Below, piece after piece: positions 12,201-26,456 of a stretch of DNA of 64,000 nt. Every line of letters begins with the position of its first letter. Position 1 is the stretch's first letter. A program made the position numbers and the translations under genes. Location: NCBI GenBank assembly GCA_009731375.1, contig BJOX01000104.1, positions 313,313 to 377,312 on the forward strand, in the 5' to 3' direction. The DNA comes from Paulinella micropora (lineage: Eukaryota > Cercozoa > Imbricatea > Euglyphida). The notes beneath the pieces are model-generated. The model ran no database searches and was not told the origin of the DNA. It saw nothing but the letters and a program-made list of their open reading frames with translations.

Positions 12201-12480
12201 ACTTATTTAACTGATTACTTTGAATTCTACATAAAAGAAAATAAATGTAGGTATGTTCGTTCCTGCGTAGTAAGCATTCTTGCATCTAACCAGTAACTTT
12301 TTACCTAGTCACTCCGGCCCGAATATTTTTTGGTAAAAGGGGGTTGTCAGCGTGCTTAACGCTAATCACTTTTTTCGAACCGCTTGGGGTTGAGAGGTGG
12401 ACCTGCTCCGTTTTCGGGTCTGTTCGTTCTGCACCCAGCTGCTATTTTACTTGTTGTTGTTCTCATAGGGGCACCTAACG
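9271..12480. other. AT-rich intergenic stretch
   Basis: Apart from the MITE at 10033-10306 there is a 46-bp direct repeat at about 10376-10476 (AATGATTAAAATTCTAAGTG units), and a recurring ACGAGTGGCAAGT motif (10013, 10520). I find no coding exon. Confidence 0.55.
10033..10306. mobile_element. MITE with TA flanks, copy 1
   Basis: A 274-bp element whose ends are inverted copies of TTGCTGTTGACATTCAAGAC followed by AACA and an A run. It is flanked by TA on both sides (10031-10032 and 10307-10308). A TA target duplication with inverted ends and no coding capacity fits a Tc1/mariner-type MITE. The interior has three tandem units of TTTTCATTTTTGTGACAG. Confidence 0.85.
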
Positions 12481-12493
12481 TTTACTGCTTACC

Positions 12494-12718
12494 ATGATGC
12501 GCAACTCGCGTTCAGCATCACCAGTAAAAGCTAAAATTGGGAGGAAAGACTGGGGTCAATACGATGACCCAAAATGTCGAGGTTTAATCCTTCCTGGCGA
12601 CCGTTTGTCTCGCCCGACAAAAGTCCCCAAGGCAATTGACACTCCTTCAGACTTTCGAGACAGCCAACGAAAAAGAAAAGTCCCGCCAACAGCCGATAAC
12701 AGCTCCTCTGAGAGTTAA
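12494..12718 (+). CDS. 74-aa ORF, hypothetical
   Basis: A Lys/Arg/Ser-rich ORF beginning MMRNSRSASPVKAKIGRKDW and ending with a Ser run. The sequence to either side is AT-rich with an A run after the stop. No domain recognised. It could be an exon of the decayed multi-ORF region that follows. Support is only the open frame and its non-repetitive composition. Confidence 0.25.
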   Translation: MMRNSRSASPVKAKIGRKDWGQYDDPKCRGLILPGDRLSRPTKVPKAIDTPSDFRDSQRKRKVPPTADNSSSES

Positions 12719-13021
12719 AAAAACCAAACCAGGAACAGCTGTCCGACTCAGACTCTAGTCGAAAACGTACTGTTGATTTGTCCAATCTGTCCAACTTGCG
12801 CAGTGGCAGCGCTAGACAATGGCATAGGCTAGTTTTTGACGCAATTTTTGCAAAGTTGAGGGGTTGGGCCCCGTCAGATAGAGGTAGTTGGTGTATAAAA
12901 CAGCAAGTGCCTGTTTGTTTCAACCTGTCGTCGTTCAAACGTGCTTTCACACCCCCACCTGCTCTTGCGCATAGCATAGAGATCACTCACCACACCCCAC
13001 CGCTTTGGCATCCATATCCTG

Positions 13022-13065
13022 GATGCATCTGCTTTCGGTAACTTGTTACTGAAAGCAGATGCATC
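13022..13065. repeat. 44-bp near-perfect palindrome
   Basis: GATGCATCTGCTTTC is repeated inverted (GAAAGCAGATGCATC), and the centre GTAAC..GTTAC is itself inverted, leaving one mismatched pair. It would form a long cruciform or RNA hairpin. Confidence 0.9.
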
Positions 13066-13508
13066 TATGGCATATAGATGGCATAAACACAATAAAGCAC
13101 AACATTTGAGGAGAGGGGAGGAAAAAGCTGACACAAAGAGAGATAAAAACATGGGAGAGACAGCACCCAGGAGAGACAGCACCCACAGACACCAACACAC
13201 AACATGGAGTCAAACTTGTTCTCACAGAACACAAAGACATATGCATAGACAGACCGATAGAGACAGCAGAAGACATCGCACAAGACCAACAAGACTTAGA
13301 GGGCACAACACACACACACTATATTGTGAGCGTAGCACTAGAAGGTGGGCGTAGCACTAGAAGAAGACCCACTAGGTAAGGGGTGGAGGGTAGCTAAATA
13401 TGTGAGAGAGCATAGGGACGAGAAGAAACAGGGAGACAAGGTCATGGTACACTGGGAGGGGCATGTGAGTAGAAGCTCACACCAGATTCTACTTTTTGCC
13501 CGCACGCA

Positions 13509-13698
13509 AAGTCTTCACCTCTCCCCCTGACAAGCCTCCCAAGTGGGCATGGAAACATGCCCCTTGGGATTTCGATAACGAAGAAGAGGAGGAAGCCTTC
13601 TCCCTTCATCGTTATCGAATTCTCCTGCCTTTTACTATGCATACGACGTATGCCAAAAAAAAAGGGGGGGGAGGCTTGTCAAGGCGAGAGGTGAGGAC
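13509..13698. repeat. ~190-bp fold-back sequence
   Basis: Ends are inverted copies of a ~31-bp block containing TGACAAGCCTCCC with about four mismatches. Inner arms around TTCGATAACGAAG and CGTTATCGAA are also inverted. Confidence 0.7.
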
Positions 13699-13853
13699 TT
13701 TGCCAGAGATAGTGAAAGACCATGTGAGGGCATACGAGAGAGAGCTTAAGGAGGGGAAATTTATATTACACCTTACATGCATCCTTAGCATCACTGCCTC
13801 AAAGATGTGGTTCCAGGGGGAGGAAGCAGCAGCAGTAGAAGCAAACTCAAGCG

Positions 13854-13887
13854 ATGACGACGAGCCACTTGTGGCTCCTCGTCATTG
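13854..13887. repeat. 34-bp palindrome
   Basis: GATGACGACGAGCCAC and GTGGCTCCTCGTCATT are inverted copies (two mismatches) around TT. Confidence 0.85.
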
Positions 13888-14296
13888 TTCTGAATCTTCT
13901 TCTTCTTCTTCAGAATCTGCTGCTGCTGCTGTTGCACAGCCTGCCTCACTACATCCCCCTCCTTCCCCTGCCAGCCTCTGCTCCACCCAAGTCCCCACTC
14001 CCCCCCACCAGTGCAAGCCCACACTCACCCCTCCCCACCACCGAACCCAACACACCCGAACCACCTAATTACAACAAAGAGTGGCAGTTCCCTCTAGCAG
14101 TAACACGCTCGCCCAGCCCTGCAACACCGGGTCCCCCCTGCTCCTTCCACTCCTAATGCTAACTACTCAGACTCAGAGTAGGAATATGCAGTGCGTAATA
14201 AACATATAGGGTAGGTGTTATACATACTCACACACCACTTGTTATATTCATAAAATAATATTACCGGCAGCTTATTAAGCATGTGCACTAAGTTTC

Positions 14297-14322
14297 TACC
14301 TACCTATCTACCTTTCTACCTT

Positions 14323-14358
<36 letters not shown>

Positions 14359-14453
14359 CCTATCTATCTATCTATCTATTTATCTACCTACCTATCTACC
14401 TACCTACCTACCTAGCTACCTACCTACCTATCTATCTATCTATCTATCTATCC

Positions 14454-14539
<86 letters not shown>

Positions 14540-14540
14540 A
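14297..14540 (+). repeat. (TATC)n/(TACC)n array
   Basis: Tetranucleotide array just upstream of the coding region at 14750; probably intronic. No partial exon copies are visible inside it. Confidence 0.95.
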
Positions 14541-14749
14541 GAAACGTATTTTCCTGTTCAATCTCATTTGTTTCATAGAGAATTCTCTGCACCAAATTCC
14601 GACAAAAAGTTCTTGGTCGGTTTTGAATGGGTGCATCCATCTATGTAGCGCGCTAAAAATATGCTTTGGAAACATTTGTGCTGTCATATTTGTGTGTTAC
14701 CTTTGGTTATCTATACAATTCATTGCTCCCAACTGTTCTGTTCCTGCAG

Positions 14750-15345
14750 GTGAACCATGTCATTTTTTTCCCGTTATGTGTGAAATTCTGGAATTTGGAA
14801 GTTTCAGGACACAAAGACGCTAATAGTACATACTTTTGTCTGTACTGCAAATGTACTAAGAACGAGAGAGGCAACCTAAGAAAGAGGTGGCGAATAACGA
14901 GGTACAGGAACGACGACGACCAAGACGGGAGAACAAAGGAGGAGTCGTTGTTTTGGTTTGTAGAAGTTAAGGATGCCATCCCGGACTTACTGCATATAAT
15001 GTTACGCATTCATGGGCGATGTTTTGGGAAGTTACTTAAGGAGGTAAGGCAGGGGCGCTTCAAGTGTTTTGGCCGTTTGAAGGGCAGGACGATGCACCAG
15101 CAAGACCGGAGGACAGAGCGTTGCGTATGGACCACATACTGCACGCTGCGGGCGTATTCGGGGTGACCATCATCATCAATCGAGCGGACAACGGGGCAAA
15201 GACGCTTGAGTTCAAGGGGCATGAGCAAGGCCTCGTGTTAAGACGCTTATTCAATCAGGTCCTAGAGGATAAGGTGGACTTTGCGCCGCTAATGTCTCCT
15301 ATCTGCATAAATCGAACAGGGATTGTCTTGCCCAGTGACTCGTAA
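14750..15345 (+). CDS. Transposon-like protein fragment, two exons
   Basis: A 98-codon open exon, 14750-15043, runs from acceptor TTCCTGCAG to donor AAGGAG/GTAAGG. It contains a C-x2-C pair (TYFCLYCKCTKNER) and the stretch FVEVKDAIPDLLHIMLRIHG. The frame resumes at 15088 (after GGGCAG) and runs to TGA-less stop TAA at 15343, containing LHAAGVFGVTIIINRAD and GHEQGLVLRRLFNQVLED. The 44-nt intron this implies is short, so a frameshift is the alternative. The order C-x2-C, then LLH-x-LRI, then a GV-x-I block recalls proteins encoded by poorly classified DNA transposons of invertebrates; I cannot name the family. No start codon is supported. The ORF overlaps one on the other strand at 15255. Confidence 0.4.
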
Positions 15346-16458
15346 TGCCAACCCGAGAGTCTCAAGGCAGCCATGCTCTTTATAAGTCTATCTTCTAACG
15401 CATCGTATTTCTCCGGCACCTTGCATCGGGCAAGAGTGAACAGACCCGCAGCAGAGGTGGGGGACGGGTATAAGTCTAGAAAAGTACCTCCTGCATCTAC
15501 AACTATCAATTTTGAAGCTATAGTTACTATTTTGTGTGTACTACCTACCTTAGCTCCATCACCTGCTACCGCTATCCTTAGCTCTCAGATATCTTACTAG
15601 CTTCACCTAACTTACTAGCCAAATTTTAGTCTTGTCTGCACTTGCTAAAATCTTGCCTAAATCTGCTGTTACACACTTGTTGTCACTACTAAGCCTTAAC
15701 TTGTACGCCTCTTGTGCTATGCCTCTTGTGCTTGTGGCTCTAACTCATTCCTTCTTCTATTCTTTAGCATGGTGCCTGTTATGTGTGGATGCTTGCTAAT
15801 AGCTAACAATTCTGTCACTTCTTTCTCACTAGCGTTATGTTGCATCATATACAATAACACTCAGAGTCTGTCTACTGTCTCCCTAATTTCCTCAGCTGTG
15901 GGCTCGTCTCTCTCTACAAAGCTATCAAATGCGCTCCCAAACTCTTTCATCGCCTCCTCCTCTACCTTTCTAAACCTACTGTGTGTCTCTGCCTGAAACC
16001 TAAGCTCCTGTATACCTGTCTTCTTTTCTTGCCTCTTACCTTTCTCGTTTTTCTTTTCCCTAACCTCTGGTGTCGCAAGTGTGAAGTAGTCTTTGTGGTC
16101 CCTCTTGTGCTGTGTGTATGTCTGTCTACCGTCTGGTGATGTGAATGTGTTGACTATTCTAAGGCTTTGCGGCACTCCTAATCTATCTTTCTCTACAACT
16201 ACACTCTCAAGACTCCTCCCTCTCTGTCTGTCCCTCCTCCTCACTCTCTGGTTCTGTCTCTTCGTCTTTCTCTTCCTTTTGCTTCCTTCTTGCCTCTTGG
16301 CTCTTAAGTCTCTTGGCTGCTTTCTCAGCCTTACCTGAACGCTTAGCCTGGCGTTTGGCAGTGTTTGAGGTTCCAACACGCTGACGACCCTTTACTCTAT
16401 TTCTCCAGCCTTTTTTTTTCTTTTTTTTAGGGGCATCACGAGTTAAGAAGGGAGACAT
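15255..16458 (-). pseudogene. Broken Lys/Glu-rich gene, minus strand
   Basis: Three open segments follow each other on the minus strand. 16458-16207 starts MSPFLTRDAPKKKKKK. 16379-15861, in another frame, contains RIVNTFTSPDGRQTYTQHKR and then KVEEEAMKEFGSAFDSFVER. 15509-15255 begins MIVVDAGGTFLDLYPSP and contains CKVPEKYDALEDRLIKSMAA. The frames change between segments and stops lie in the 350-bp between the last two, so the gene is either spliced in a way I cannot resolve or decayed. Composition (basic N-terminus, acidic middle, helical tail) would suit a DNA- or RNA-binding or structural protein. It is convergent with the fragment at 14750-15345. Confidence 0.3.
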
Positions 16459-16631
16459 GTTCTGGAATTGAAACAGCGTTGCGAGCTTTGAAAAAAAAAG
16501 GCAAATAAAAAAAACGTGGTGGGATCACGGGAAATGGCTTGTCGTTGCCTATTATGTCACTAAGGTCACCGGCGTGAACATTTGTTTAAAAAAGTTGAAA
16601 AAGGGGCTGCGATCTAGTTCCGAACCACAAG

Positions 16632-16671
<40 letters not shown>

Positions 16672-18640
16672 AAAAAANNNNNNNNNNGATTGAAAGATCG
16701 CAACTTAAATTATTCCCCACACTAGTTTCCAGTCATTTTCATAAACATGTGTTATAGTGTTTTTTTTTAAACCTTAGAGGCTGAAACAGAATGTATTTTC
16801 TTTGAATATACAGTGTGTAATCAATTCATAACTTGATAACATTTATATTTTTTGTGGGGGAATAGTTCAATATCTGTATTAATAAATTTAAAAAACAGTG
16901 TTAAAAAATCTATTTCTGTTTAAACGCAGATTTGCGCCCCCGATTTCACTGCGTTTATTTACATGCTAACTACATATGACTTCAAAGTTGAAGCCTCCGT
17001 CACAGTCACGTTATACTAAGTTGCCTCCGTTTTGGACCCCACTAAAACGACCTAAAAAACACATATATATCATACTATTCATACAATAGTATTTTATCAT
17101 CTTGAAACAGTGCCGCAAGTTGCGTAAAAAATTAATAATTTATTGAAGTTCATAACCGGGCTGGTAGATTCATGGCATAGTAGATGATATAATTTATAAA
17201 ATTTTCAAAACTCTGCCCTCAACCGAAGACTCATGACGAGAAAAATGATGGCACGTTTCAAGTACAGTCACAGTTCCACAGCCGGGCACATATGTTAAAA
17301 AATATGCGGACACATCACTGAGTCCCAATAGGTTTTTTTCACGTGACTTACTGTCACCTGACTCCCAATACCATGATGATGGACTCGCGGCCGCCGTAGG
17401 AAGCCGCTGAGTGAGACTGAGTCGCCGAACTTCGGAAGAGATAAAACCGTCCTTTAATGATGGAAGGTGACGGTTGTGACTGAGCCTAGGTGATATTAAT
17501 ATCATAGTAACTTGAGTCTCCGAGCCCGCGGACTCAAGAGATCAACCGCAACAACTCACTTGTTGAACGGTAGGCTTGAAACTGAGGTAGGACCGTGGCC
17601 TCGTGACTAGGAAACTTGAAGTTGAGTTAAAATGACTAGTGATTGGTGGCAGGCACTGAGTGGAGCCTCCTGCCGCTTGAAAAAAGTTTAAAAAAAAAAC
17701 TTAACTTGAAAAAAAAGGCAACTTGAAAAAAAAGGTCAAAAAAGTATATATTTTATTATATAAATTATCATCACTTTTATCATTTTAATATTGCTGTTGA
17801 CATTCAAGACAACAAAAAAAATTAGTTTTGAGTTTTTGTGTCAGATTTTCATTTTTGTGACAGTTTTTCATTTTTGTGACAAAAATTCAAATTTTTCAAA
17901 TTTAACGGTAACATTTCGCGAAAATTTACGATATTTTGCGGACGAATATAGCCGTTAATTTGAAAAATTCAAATTTTCACCCAAAATCAAAATTCCAACC
18001 AAAACTGAAATTCCAACCAAAACAGAAAAATCAATTTTTTTTGTTGTCTTGAATGTCAACAGCAATACTATCACTGAGTCTTATGAGTCTTATAATACCA
18101 TGTTTTTATCAAATTATTCATTAAAGATTCCAAGTGAATGGGGAAAAAAAAAAACTTGAAAAAAAGAAAAAAAAAAAAAAAAAAGCTTGAAAAAAAGAAA
18201 AAAAAAGCAGCCAGTCACAGGCACGGTTTAACTAAGTCAACGCCCGGGAGCCCTGCCGCGCCAGAGACTGGCCCCGGATCAAGAACTCAGCGTGAACGCA
18301 CCGGATGCTAACTTCAAAGAATTCATCCCTGCTCTCAGGCCTACGAGTGGCAAGACGGCTTTCGATATTCAGTCTCTCATAACTGAACTTGAACCGGCCT
18401 TCCGTTGCGTAAAAACTTCATTCGAGCCCCAGCCGGGACCGAGGCCGACTTGGAACCACCAACACTAGATTTATGATTAAGAAACGTATATTTACCGTTC
18501 ACGCAATCACTATTTTCATTTACACAAGCACTGTTTGTTTCAATCAAATACTTGCCACTCATAAATAGAAACTTGCCACTTGACAAGTAGGAATGAGTGG
18601 GAAGACGAAGTATGAGAAAGCAAGTGTTAAAAAAAAGGTG
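16459..18640. other. AT-rich stretch, no gene seen
   Basis: Holds poly(A) at 16636-16670, a 10-bp gap and the second MITE copy. GAGTGGCAAG-type motifs lie at 18344 and 18550-18600. No exon with supported borders. Confidence 0.55.
17791..18065. mobile_element. MITE with TA flanks, copy 2
   Basis: A 275-bp copy almost identical to 10033-10306 and in the same orientation, flanked by TA at 17789-17790 and 18066-18067. High identity over the whole length implies recent activity or a recent common source. Confidence 0.85.
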
Positions 18641-18769
18641 ACTTTACAGAGTCAAAACGAAGGGTACTACACAAAATGAAGGTAAAAAAGTGAAGCGTAA
18701 AGAAAAAACCAATAAATAAATACATACATAATCAACATTTTGCCAAGCTCCAAAGAGAGCGAAAGAAAG

Positions 18770-19004
18770 AGGAAGAGGACTGAGGAGGAGGAAGAGAGGA
18801 GGAGGAGAGGAGGAGGAGGAGAATATGGAGGAGGAGGAGAAGGAGGAGGAGGAGGAGGAGGAGGAGCAGGAGGAGGAGGAGGAGGAGAGGAAGAAGAAGA
18901 GGAAGAGGAAGAAGAAGAAGAAGAAGGAGAAGAAGAAGAAGAAGAAGAAGAAGAAGAAGAAGAAGAAGAAGAAGAAGAAGAAGAAGAAGAAGAAGAGGAG
19001 AAGG

Positions 19005-19053
<49 letters not shown>

Positions 19054-19893
19054 GGGGAAGNNNNNNNNNNNNNNNNNNNNNNNNNNNNNNNNNNNNNNNN
19101 NNNNNNNNNNNNNNNNNNNNNNNNNNNNNNNNNNNNNNNNNNNNNNNNNNNNNNNNNNNNNNNNNNNNNNNNNNNNNNNNNNNNNNNNNNNNNNNNNNNN
19201 NNNNNNNNNNNNNNNNNNNNNNNNNNNNNNNNNNNNNNNNNNNNNNNNNNNNNNNNNNNNNNNNNNNNNNNNNNNNNNNNNNNNNNNNNNNNNNNNNNNN
19301 NNNNNNNNNNNNNNNNNNNNNNNNNNNNNNNNNNNNNNNNNNNNNNNNNNNNNNNNNNNNNNNNNNNNNNNNNNNNNNNNNNNNNNNNNNNNNNNNNNNN
19401 NNNNNNNNNNNNNNNNNNNNNNNNNNNNNNNNNNNNNNNNNNNNNNNNNNNNNNNNNNNNNNNNNNNNNNNNNNNNNNNNNNNNNNNNNNNNNNNNNNNN
19501 NNNNNNNNNNNNNNNNNNNNNNNNNNNNNNNNNNNNNNNNNNNNNNNNNNNNNNNNNGAAGAAGAAGAAGAAGAAGAAGAAGAAGAAGGAATAAGAAGAA
19601 GGAAGAAGAAGAAGGAAGAAGAAGAAGCAAGAAGAAGAAGAAGAAGAGGAGGAAGAGGAGGAGAAGGAGGAGGAGGAGGAGTGAGAAGAAGAAGAAGAAA
19701 AAGGAGAAGAAGAAGAAGAAGGAGGAGGAGAAGAAGAAGAAGAAGAAGAAGAAGAAGAAGAAGAAGAAGAAGAAGAAGAAGAAGAAGAAGAAGGAAGAAG
19801 AAGAAGAAGAAAGAAGAAGAAGAAGAAGAAGAAGAAGAAGAAGAAGAAGAAGAAGAAGAAGAAGAAGAAGAAGAAGAAGAAGAAGAAAGAAGA
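18770..19893. repeat. Purine tract (GAA/GGA)n with 497-bp gap
   Basis: About 620 bp of pure A/G sequence around the gap at 19061-19557. The plus strand is all purine, so it could form triplex DNA. The Glu/Lys or Phe/Leu ORFs here are artefacts of composition. Confidence 0.95.
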
Positions 19894-19905
19894 GGTATGT
19901 ATGTC

Positions 19906-22870
<2,965 letters not shown>

Positions 22871-22909
22871 TGCAATTAAAAAATTCTGGCCGTGCGTGCC
22901 ACCTGTCCT

Positions 22910-22965
22910 CCAGGGTGATTGGTGATATGGCCGCTTTTTATTGGTGATATGGCCGCTTTTTAATG
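22910..22965. repeat. Tandem 22-bp duplication in the putative 5' leader
   Basis: Two adjacent copies of TTGGTGATATGGCCGCTTTT, just upstream of the ATG at 22870 on the minus strand. Confidence 0.85.
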
Positions 22966-22999
22966 CGCAGCTTTTTGGCCTACCTACCGATATACATGA

Positions 23000-23407
23000 A
23001 GGTACATACAGACGCATACACACATACACACACATACATGCATACATACATGCATACATACATGCATACATACATTCATACATACACACATACATACATA
23101 CATATATACATACATACATATATATATATATATGTATATATATGTATATATATATGTATATATATGTATATATATATACATATATATATACATATAGATA
23201 GATAGATACATACATACATACATACGTACATACGTACATACGTACGTTACGTACGTACGTACGTACGTACGTACATACATACATACATACATACATACTA
23301 CATACATACATACATACATACATACATACATACATACATTCATACATTCATACATACATACATACATACGTACATAACATACATAACATGCACCCCCCCC
23401 CCCCCCC
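23000..23407. repeat. (CATA)n, (TATA)n and (TACG)n arrays ending at poly(C) and a gap
   Basis: Alternating tetranucleotides, then a C run next to the gap at 23408-23417. Confidence 0.9.
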
Positions 23408-23417
23408 NNNNNNNNNN

Positions 23418-23560
23418 TTTCGGCCGAATCAATGCACAATCGCGCTTTTCAGTCGAATCAATATACGCGAAACGACGCTTTTGAGTCGAATCAATATATA
23501 TGCGAAACGGCGACCTGCTGGCGCTTTTGGTCGAATCAGCTTCGCAGGCGATGTCTTTCT
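23418..23560. repeat. Short tandem repeat, ~30-40-bp unit, three to four copies
   Basis: The block GTCGAATCAATATA plus GCGAAACG..GCTTTT recurs at about 23430, 23450, 23485 and, diverged, 23530. It is unlike the simple repeats around it. Confidence 0.6.
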
Positions 23561-23599
23561 CTTGCCAACAGGTTGCACTGTTCAGAAGAAGAACCACCT

Positions 23600-24012
23600 A
23601 GTTTGGCAGGGAGGTTGGTAGGTAGGTAGGTAGGTAGGTAGGCAGGTAGGCAGGTTGGTAGGTAGGCAGGTAGGCAGGTAGGCAGTCAGGCAGTAGGTAG
23701 GTAGGAAGGTAGGTAGGTAGGTAGGTAGGTAGGTAGGTAGTAGGTAGGTAAGTAGGTAGTGGGAGCAACAAAACACACAGACACAAAACGTATATTCAAG
23801 ACACTTATTATTGTTCTTATTATGAACAGTACGTACGTACGCGCGTGCGTGCGTAGATAGATAGATACATACATACATACATACATACATACATGCATGC
23901 ATGCATGCATGCATGCATACACATACATACATACATACATACATACATACATGCATGCATGCATGCATGTATGTATGTATGTATGTATGTATGTATGTAT
24001 GTATGTATGTAT
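23600..24012. repeat. (GGTA)n, (CATA)n, (CATG)n and (TATG)n arrays
   Basis: Simple repeats on both sides of an unremarkable 60-bp stretch (23763-23830). Confidence 0.9.
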
Positions 24013-24147
24013 GTTTTAAGATGGAGAGACTCACATAGTTCTCCCGCCCTCTACGAGAACAGCACACGCAGCTTACGCTCTCAAGTTGTGCACATGTGCA
24101 TCATATGAAATATCTGTTTGTTGGAACGAGGCGTGAATTTTGCGCGT
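24013..24147 (+). repeat. Dispersed repeat D1, copy 1
   Basis: About 135 bp starting GATGGAGAGACTCACATAG and ending GAACGAGGCGTGAATTTTGC, next to (TATG)n. Other copies are at 24563-24758 (inverted, with a (GA)n insertion) and 25437-25592. Confidence 0.75.
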
Positions 24148-24156
24148 GAAACCAAA

Positions 24157-24282
24157 CACAGCGAGACAGGATCAAGGGATTTCCCGTTTACATCCCGTTT
24201 AAACAGGATATCCGGGTCTAAATTCAACGGATTTTGCGTACGTCAAAGGGATATTTTTTCCATATCCCGTCTCGCTGTGAAA
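24157..24282. repeat. Inverted-repeat element, ~126 bp
   Basis: CACAGCGAGACAGGAT and ATCCCGTCTCGCTGTG form inverted ends (one mismatch). Confidence 0.6.
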
Positions 24283-24562
24283 TTTATTCAACCGAGACGC
24301 ACCCACCCATTGCCACCTGAACCGGTACAGAGACAACCCTCTGTGCTGGAATTTTTTTTTTTAGTGATATCTTATCACAGTCAAGTGGCACCTGACCCAG
24401 TTTTCGGCCCGGCGCGAAACGGCCGTGGCTTTGGAAACGGGGTCTGGGCATCGAGATGGACCGGTATTGCGTGCACTTTGGGCTGCTACTTGAGTACTTT
24501 GATCATCAAGTAATACCGCTTAGTAAGTTGGGGTGTCCCGGCCGAATAAAATCTCGGAAATT

Positions 24563-24627
24563 CACGCGCACAATTCACGCCTCGTTCCAACAAACAGGTA
24601 TTTCATAGGATACACATGGGCACAACT

Positions 24628-24689
<62 letters not shown>

Positions 24690-24758
24690 TGTGTGTAAGC
24701 TGCGTGTGTTGTTCTGGTAGAGAGTGGGAGGACTGTGAGTCACTCCATCTTAAAATAT
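24563..24758 (-). repeat. Dispersed repeat D1, copy 2
   Basis: Inverted copy of 24013-24147 interrupted by (GA)n at about 24631-24686. Confidence 0.75.
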
Positions 24759-24789
24759 ACATACATACATACATACATACATACATTTT

Positions 24790-25420
24790 TGTAACCTCTC
24801 TAGTATTCTACATACCGCTAAAACACTCCTTTACACTATCTTTCCTGTTTTCCCCCAACAGTCCCACCCCACTTTTCACCTCTTTTTCACGCACCTTTCC
24901 GTTCCCAAGAAAATGGTATCTGACCTTTTCCGGCTCAAAAATTTTCGCTTACACACGTGTTTTCTGCCCTGCCTCCCTTTCTTGCTTGCCTCCACAACCC
25001 AACGCATGCTCGTCCTCAGCACGTCAACATATCTGTTGCCTTCCTGCACATACCAGGTTCCAACCTTCAACACGTCTCACCCTTTCCTCACATCACACCT
25101 GCTCTCTTTTTTGGCCCACTTTCCAAACGTCCCAACGCCATCTGGTTCTCCATTGACCGCCAACAACCTCGCACGCCCCCAACAGCGCGGACGCGATCAC
25201 ACGTGGGAGGATCAACCCGTGGACAACGCCTTACCTTTCCGCCTACGGTATTGATCAAGAGCGACACCGTGGGGGTAACAGAGACACGACCATACCGACT
25301 GGCAGGTGCATCTCTTACACCCCCTTTTTCACCATCTGTCATATTCCACAACTCATACTTCCATTCCAGAACCCATCTTTTCCTTTTTTTTTCTCGCATG
25401 TCCGTAAAGGATAATGTATG
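24790..25420. other. C/T-rich stretch without an assignable gene
   Basis: Open in more than one frame on both strands (for example + 24957 onward), but there are no recognisable motifs, no splice-site support and the composition is skewed. Recorded as unresolved. Confidence 0.5.
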
Positions 25421-25436
25421 TATGTATGTAACATAT

Positions 25437-25592
25437 TTATGTTTTGAGATGGAGAGACTCACATAATCCTCCTGCCCTCCAGGAGAACAACACCCGCAGC
25501 TTACGCTCTCTCAAGTTGTGCACATGTGTATCATGTCAAATACCTGGTTGTTGGAACGAAGCGTGAATTTTGGTGCGTGAATTTCCGAGATT
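25437..25592 (+). repeat. Dispersed repeat D1, copy 3
   Basis: Same family as 24013-24147, again directly after a (TATG)n run. Confidence 0.75.
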
Positions 25593-25816
25593 TGGAGAGG
25601 AGATGTAGGCAAGGGTGTGTAAGGAATGGATAGATGTGTAGAAAGAAGGGAGGGGGGAAAGGAAGGGGAAAAGTAAGAATGGCAGGAGAGACTACCTTTT
25701 GAAATTGGAATGGCCATATTGCCAAGCGTGTGTAGAAAAAAGAAGGCGAATGACATGGAGCACATGTGTATGTATGTATGAATGTATGTATGTATGTATG
25801 TATGCATGCATGCATG

Positions 25817-25847
<31 letters not shown>

Positions 25848-26159
25848 CATATGTACATATGTGTGTATGCGTGTATGTGTGTATGTATGTGTGTATGTAT
25901 GTATGTATGTATGTATGTATGTATGTACGTGGTAGTATTCTTTCTCTTCATTCTCCTCGTCACTTCTTACTTATCGCAAGTATCGTAAGACAATAGAAAT
26001 GTAAACTTCAAGTTCAGTTCTATGGTTCCAGTCTACATGGACTTTTCCAGATAAAGTGTGACTTTTCTTAAAATTACTGCCACCACTGCCATTAGCATTC
26101 CATTTTGCCTACATCGGCCCGGCCTGTTCATCAAGGAGGCTGTTGAGGAATTGTACTCA

Positions 26160-26456
26160 GACACAGTACAGTAGACACAGACACAGACACAGACACAGAC
26201 ACAGACACACACACACACAGACAGACAAAATTTTCAGACACACAGAAACAGACACAGACATAGACACAGACATAGACACAGACATAGACACAGAGACCTC
26301 CGGAAACAGACACAGCACAGACTCTGTGCTGTGTCTGTGTCTGTGTCTGTGTCTGAGTCTGTGTCTGTGCGTGTGTCTGCGTCTGTGTGTGTCTGTGTGT
26401 GTGTGTCTGTGTCTGTGTCTGTGTCTGTGTCTGTGTCTGTGTCTCTGTCTGTTCAC
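26160..26456. repeat. Inverted (CAGACA)n / (TGTCTG)n arrays with a palindromic centre
   Basis: About 140 bp of (CAGACA)n meets about 120 bp of the complementary repeat. The centre CAGACACAGCACAG..CTGTGCTGTGTCTG is a perfect inverted repeat around 26320. Confidence 0.9.

Larger units (their letters stand above)
13345..14068 (+). pseudogene. Degenerate ORFs of a transposon-like locus
   Basis: Two overlapping frames, 13345-13530 (GWRVAKYVREHRDEKKQGDK then VMVHWEGHV) and 13496-14068, look like one protein broken by a frameshift. The VMVHWEGHV stretch is reminiscent of the chromodomain core (VKWEG), but a full chromodomain cannot be shown. The second frame continues with acidic, then Ser/Pro-rich sequence. 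Two inverted repeats (13509-13698 and 13854-13887) lie inside it. With the ORFs at 14750-15345 this may be the remains of one mobile element; that link is inference. Confidence 0.3.

Noticed and set aside
24957-25466. 170-codon ORF on the plus strand
   Set aside because: C/T-rich composition keeps several frames open on both strands; no motif, no splice-site support and it ends in a (TATG)n run.
26033-26160. Possible minus-strand final exon (NRPGRCRQNGMLMAVVAVIL..)
   Set aside because: An AG precedes it in the (CAGACA)n array and it ends in a stop, but no upstream exon with matching phase was found.
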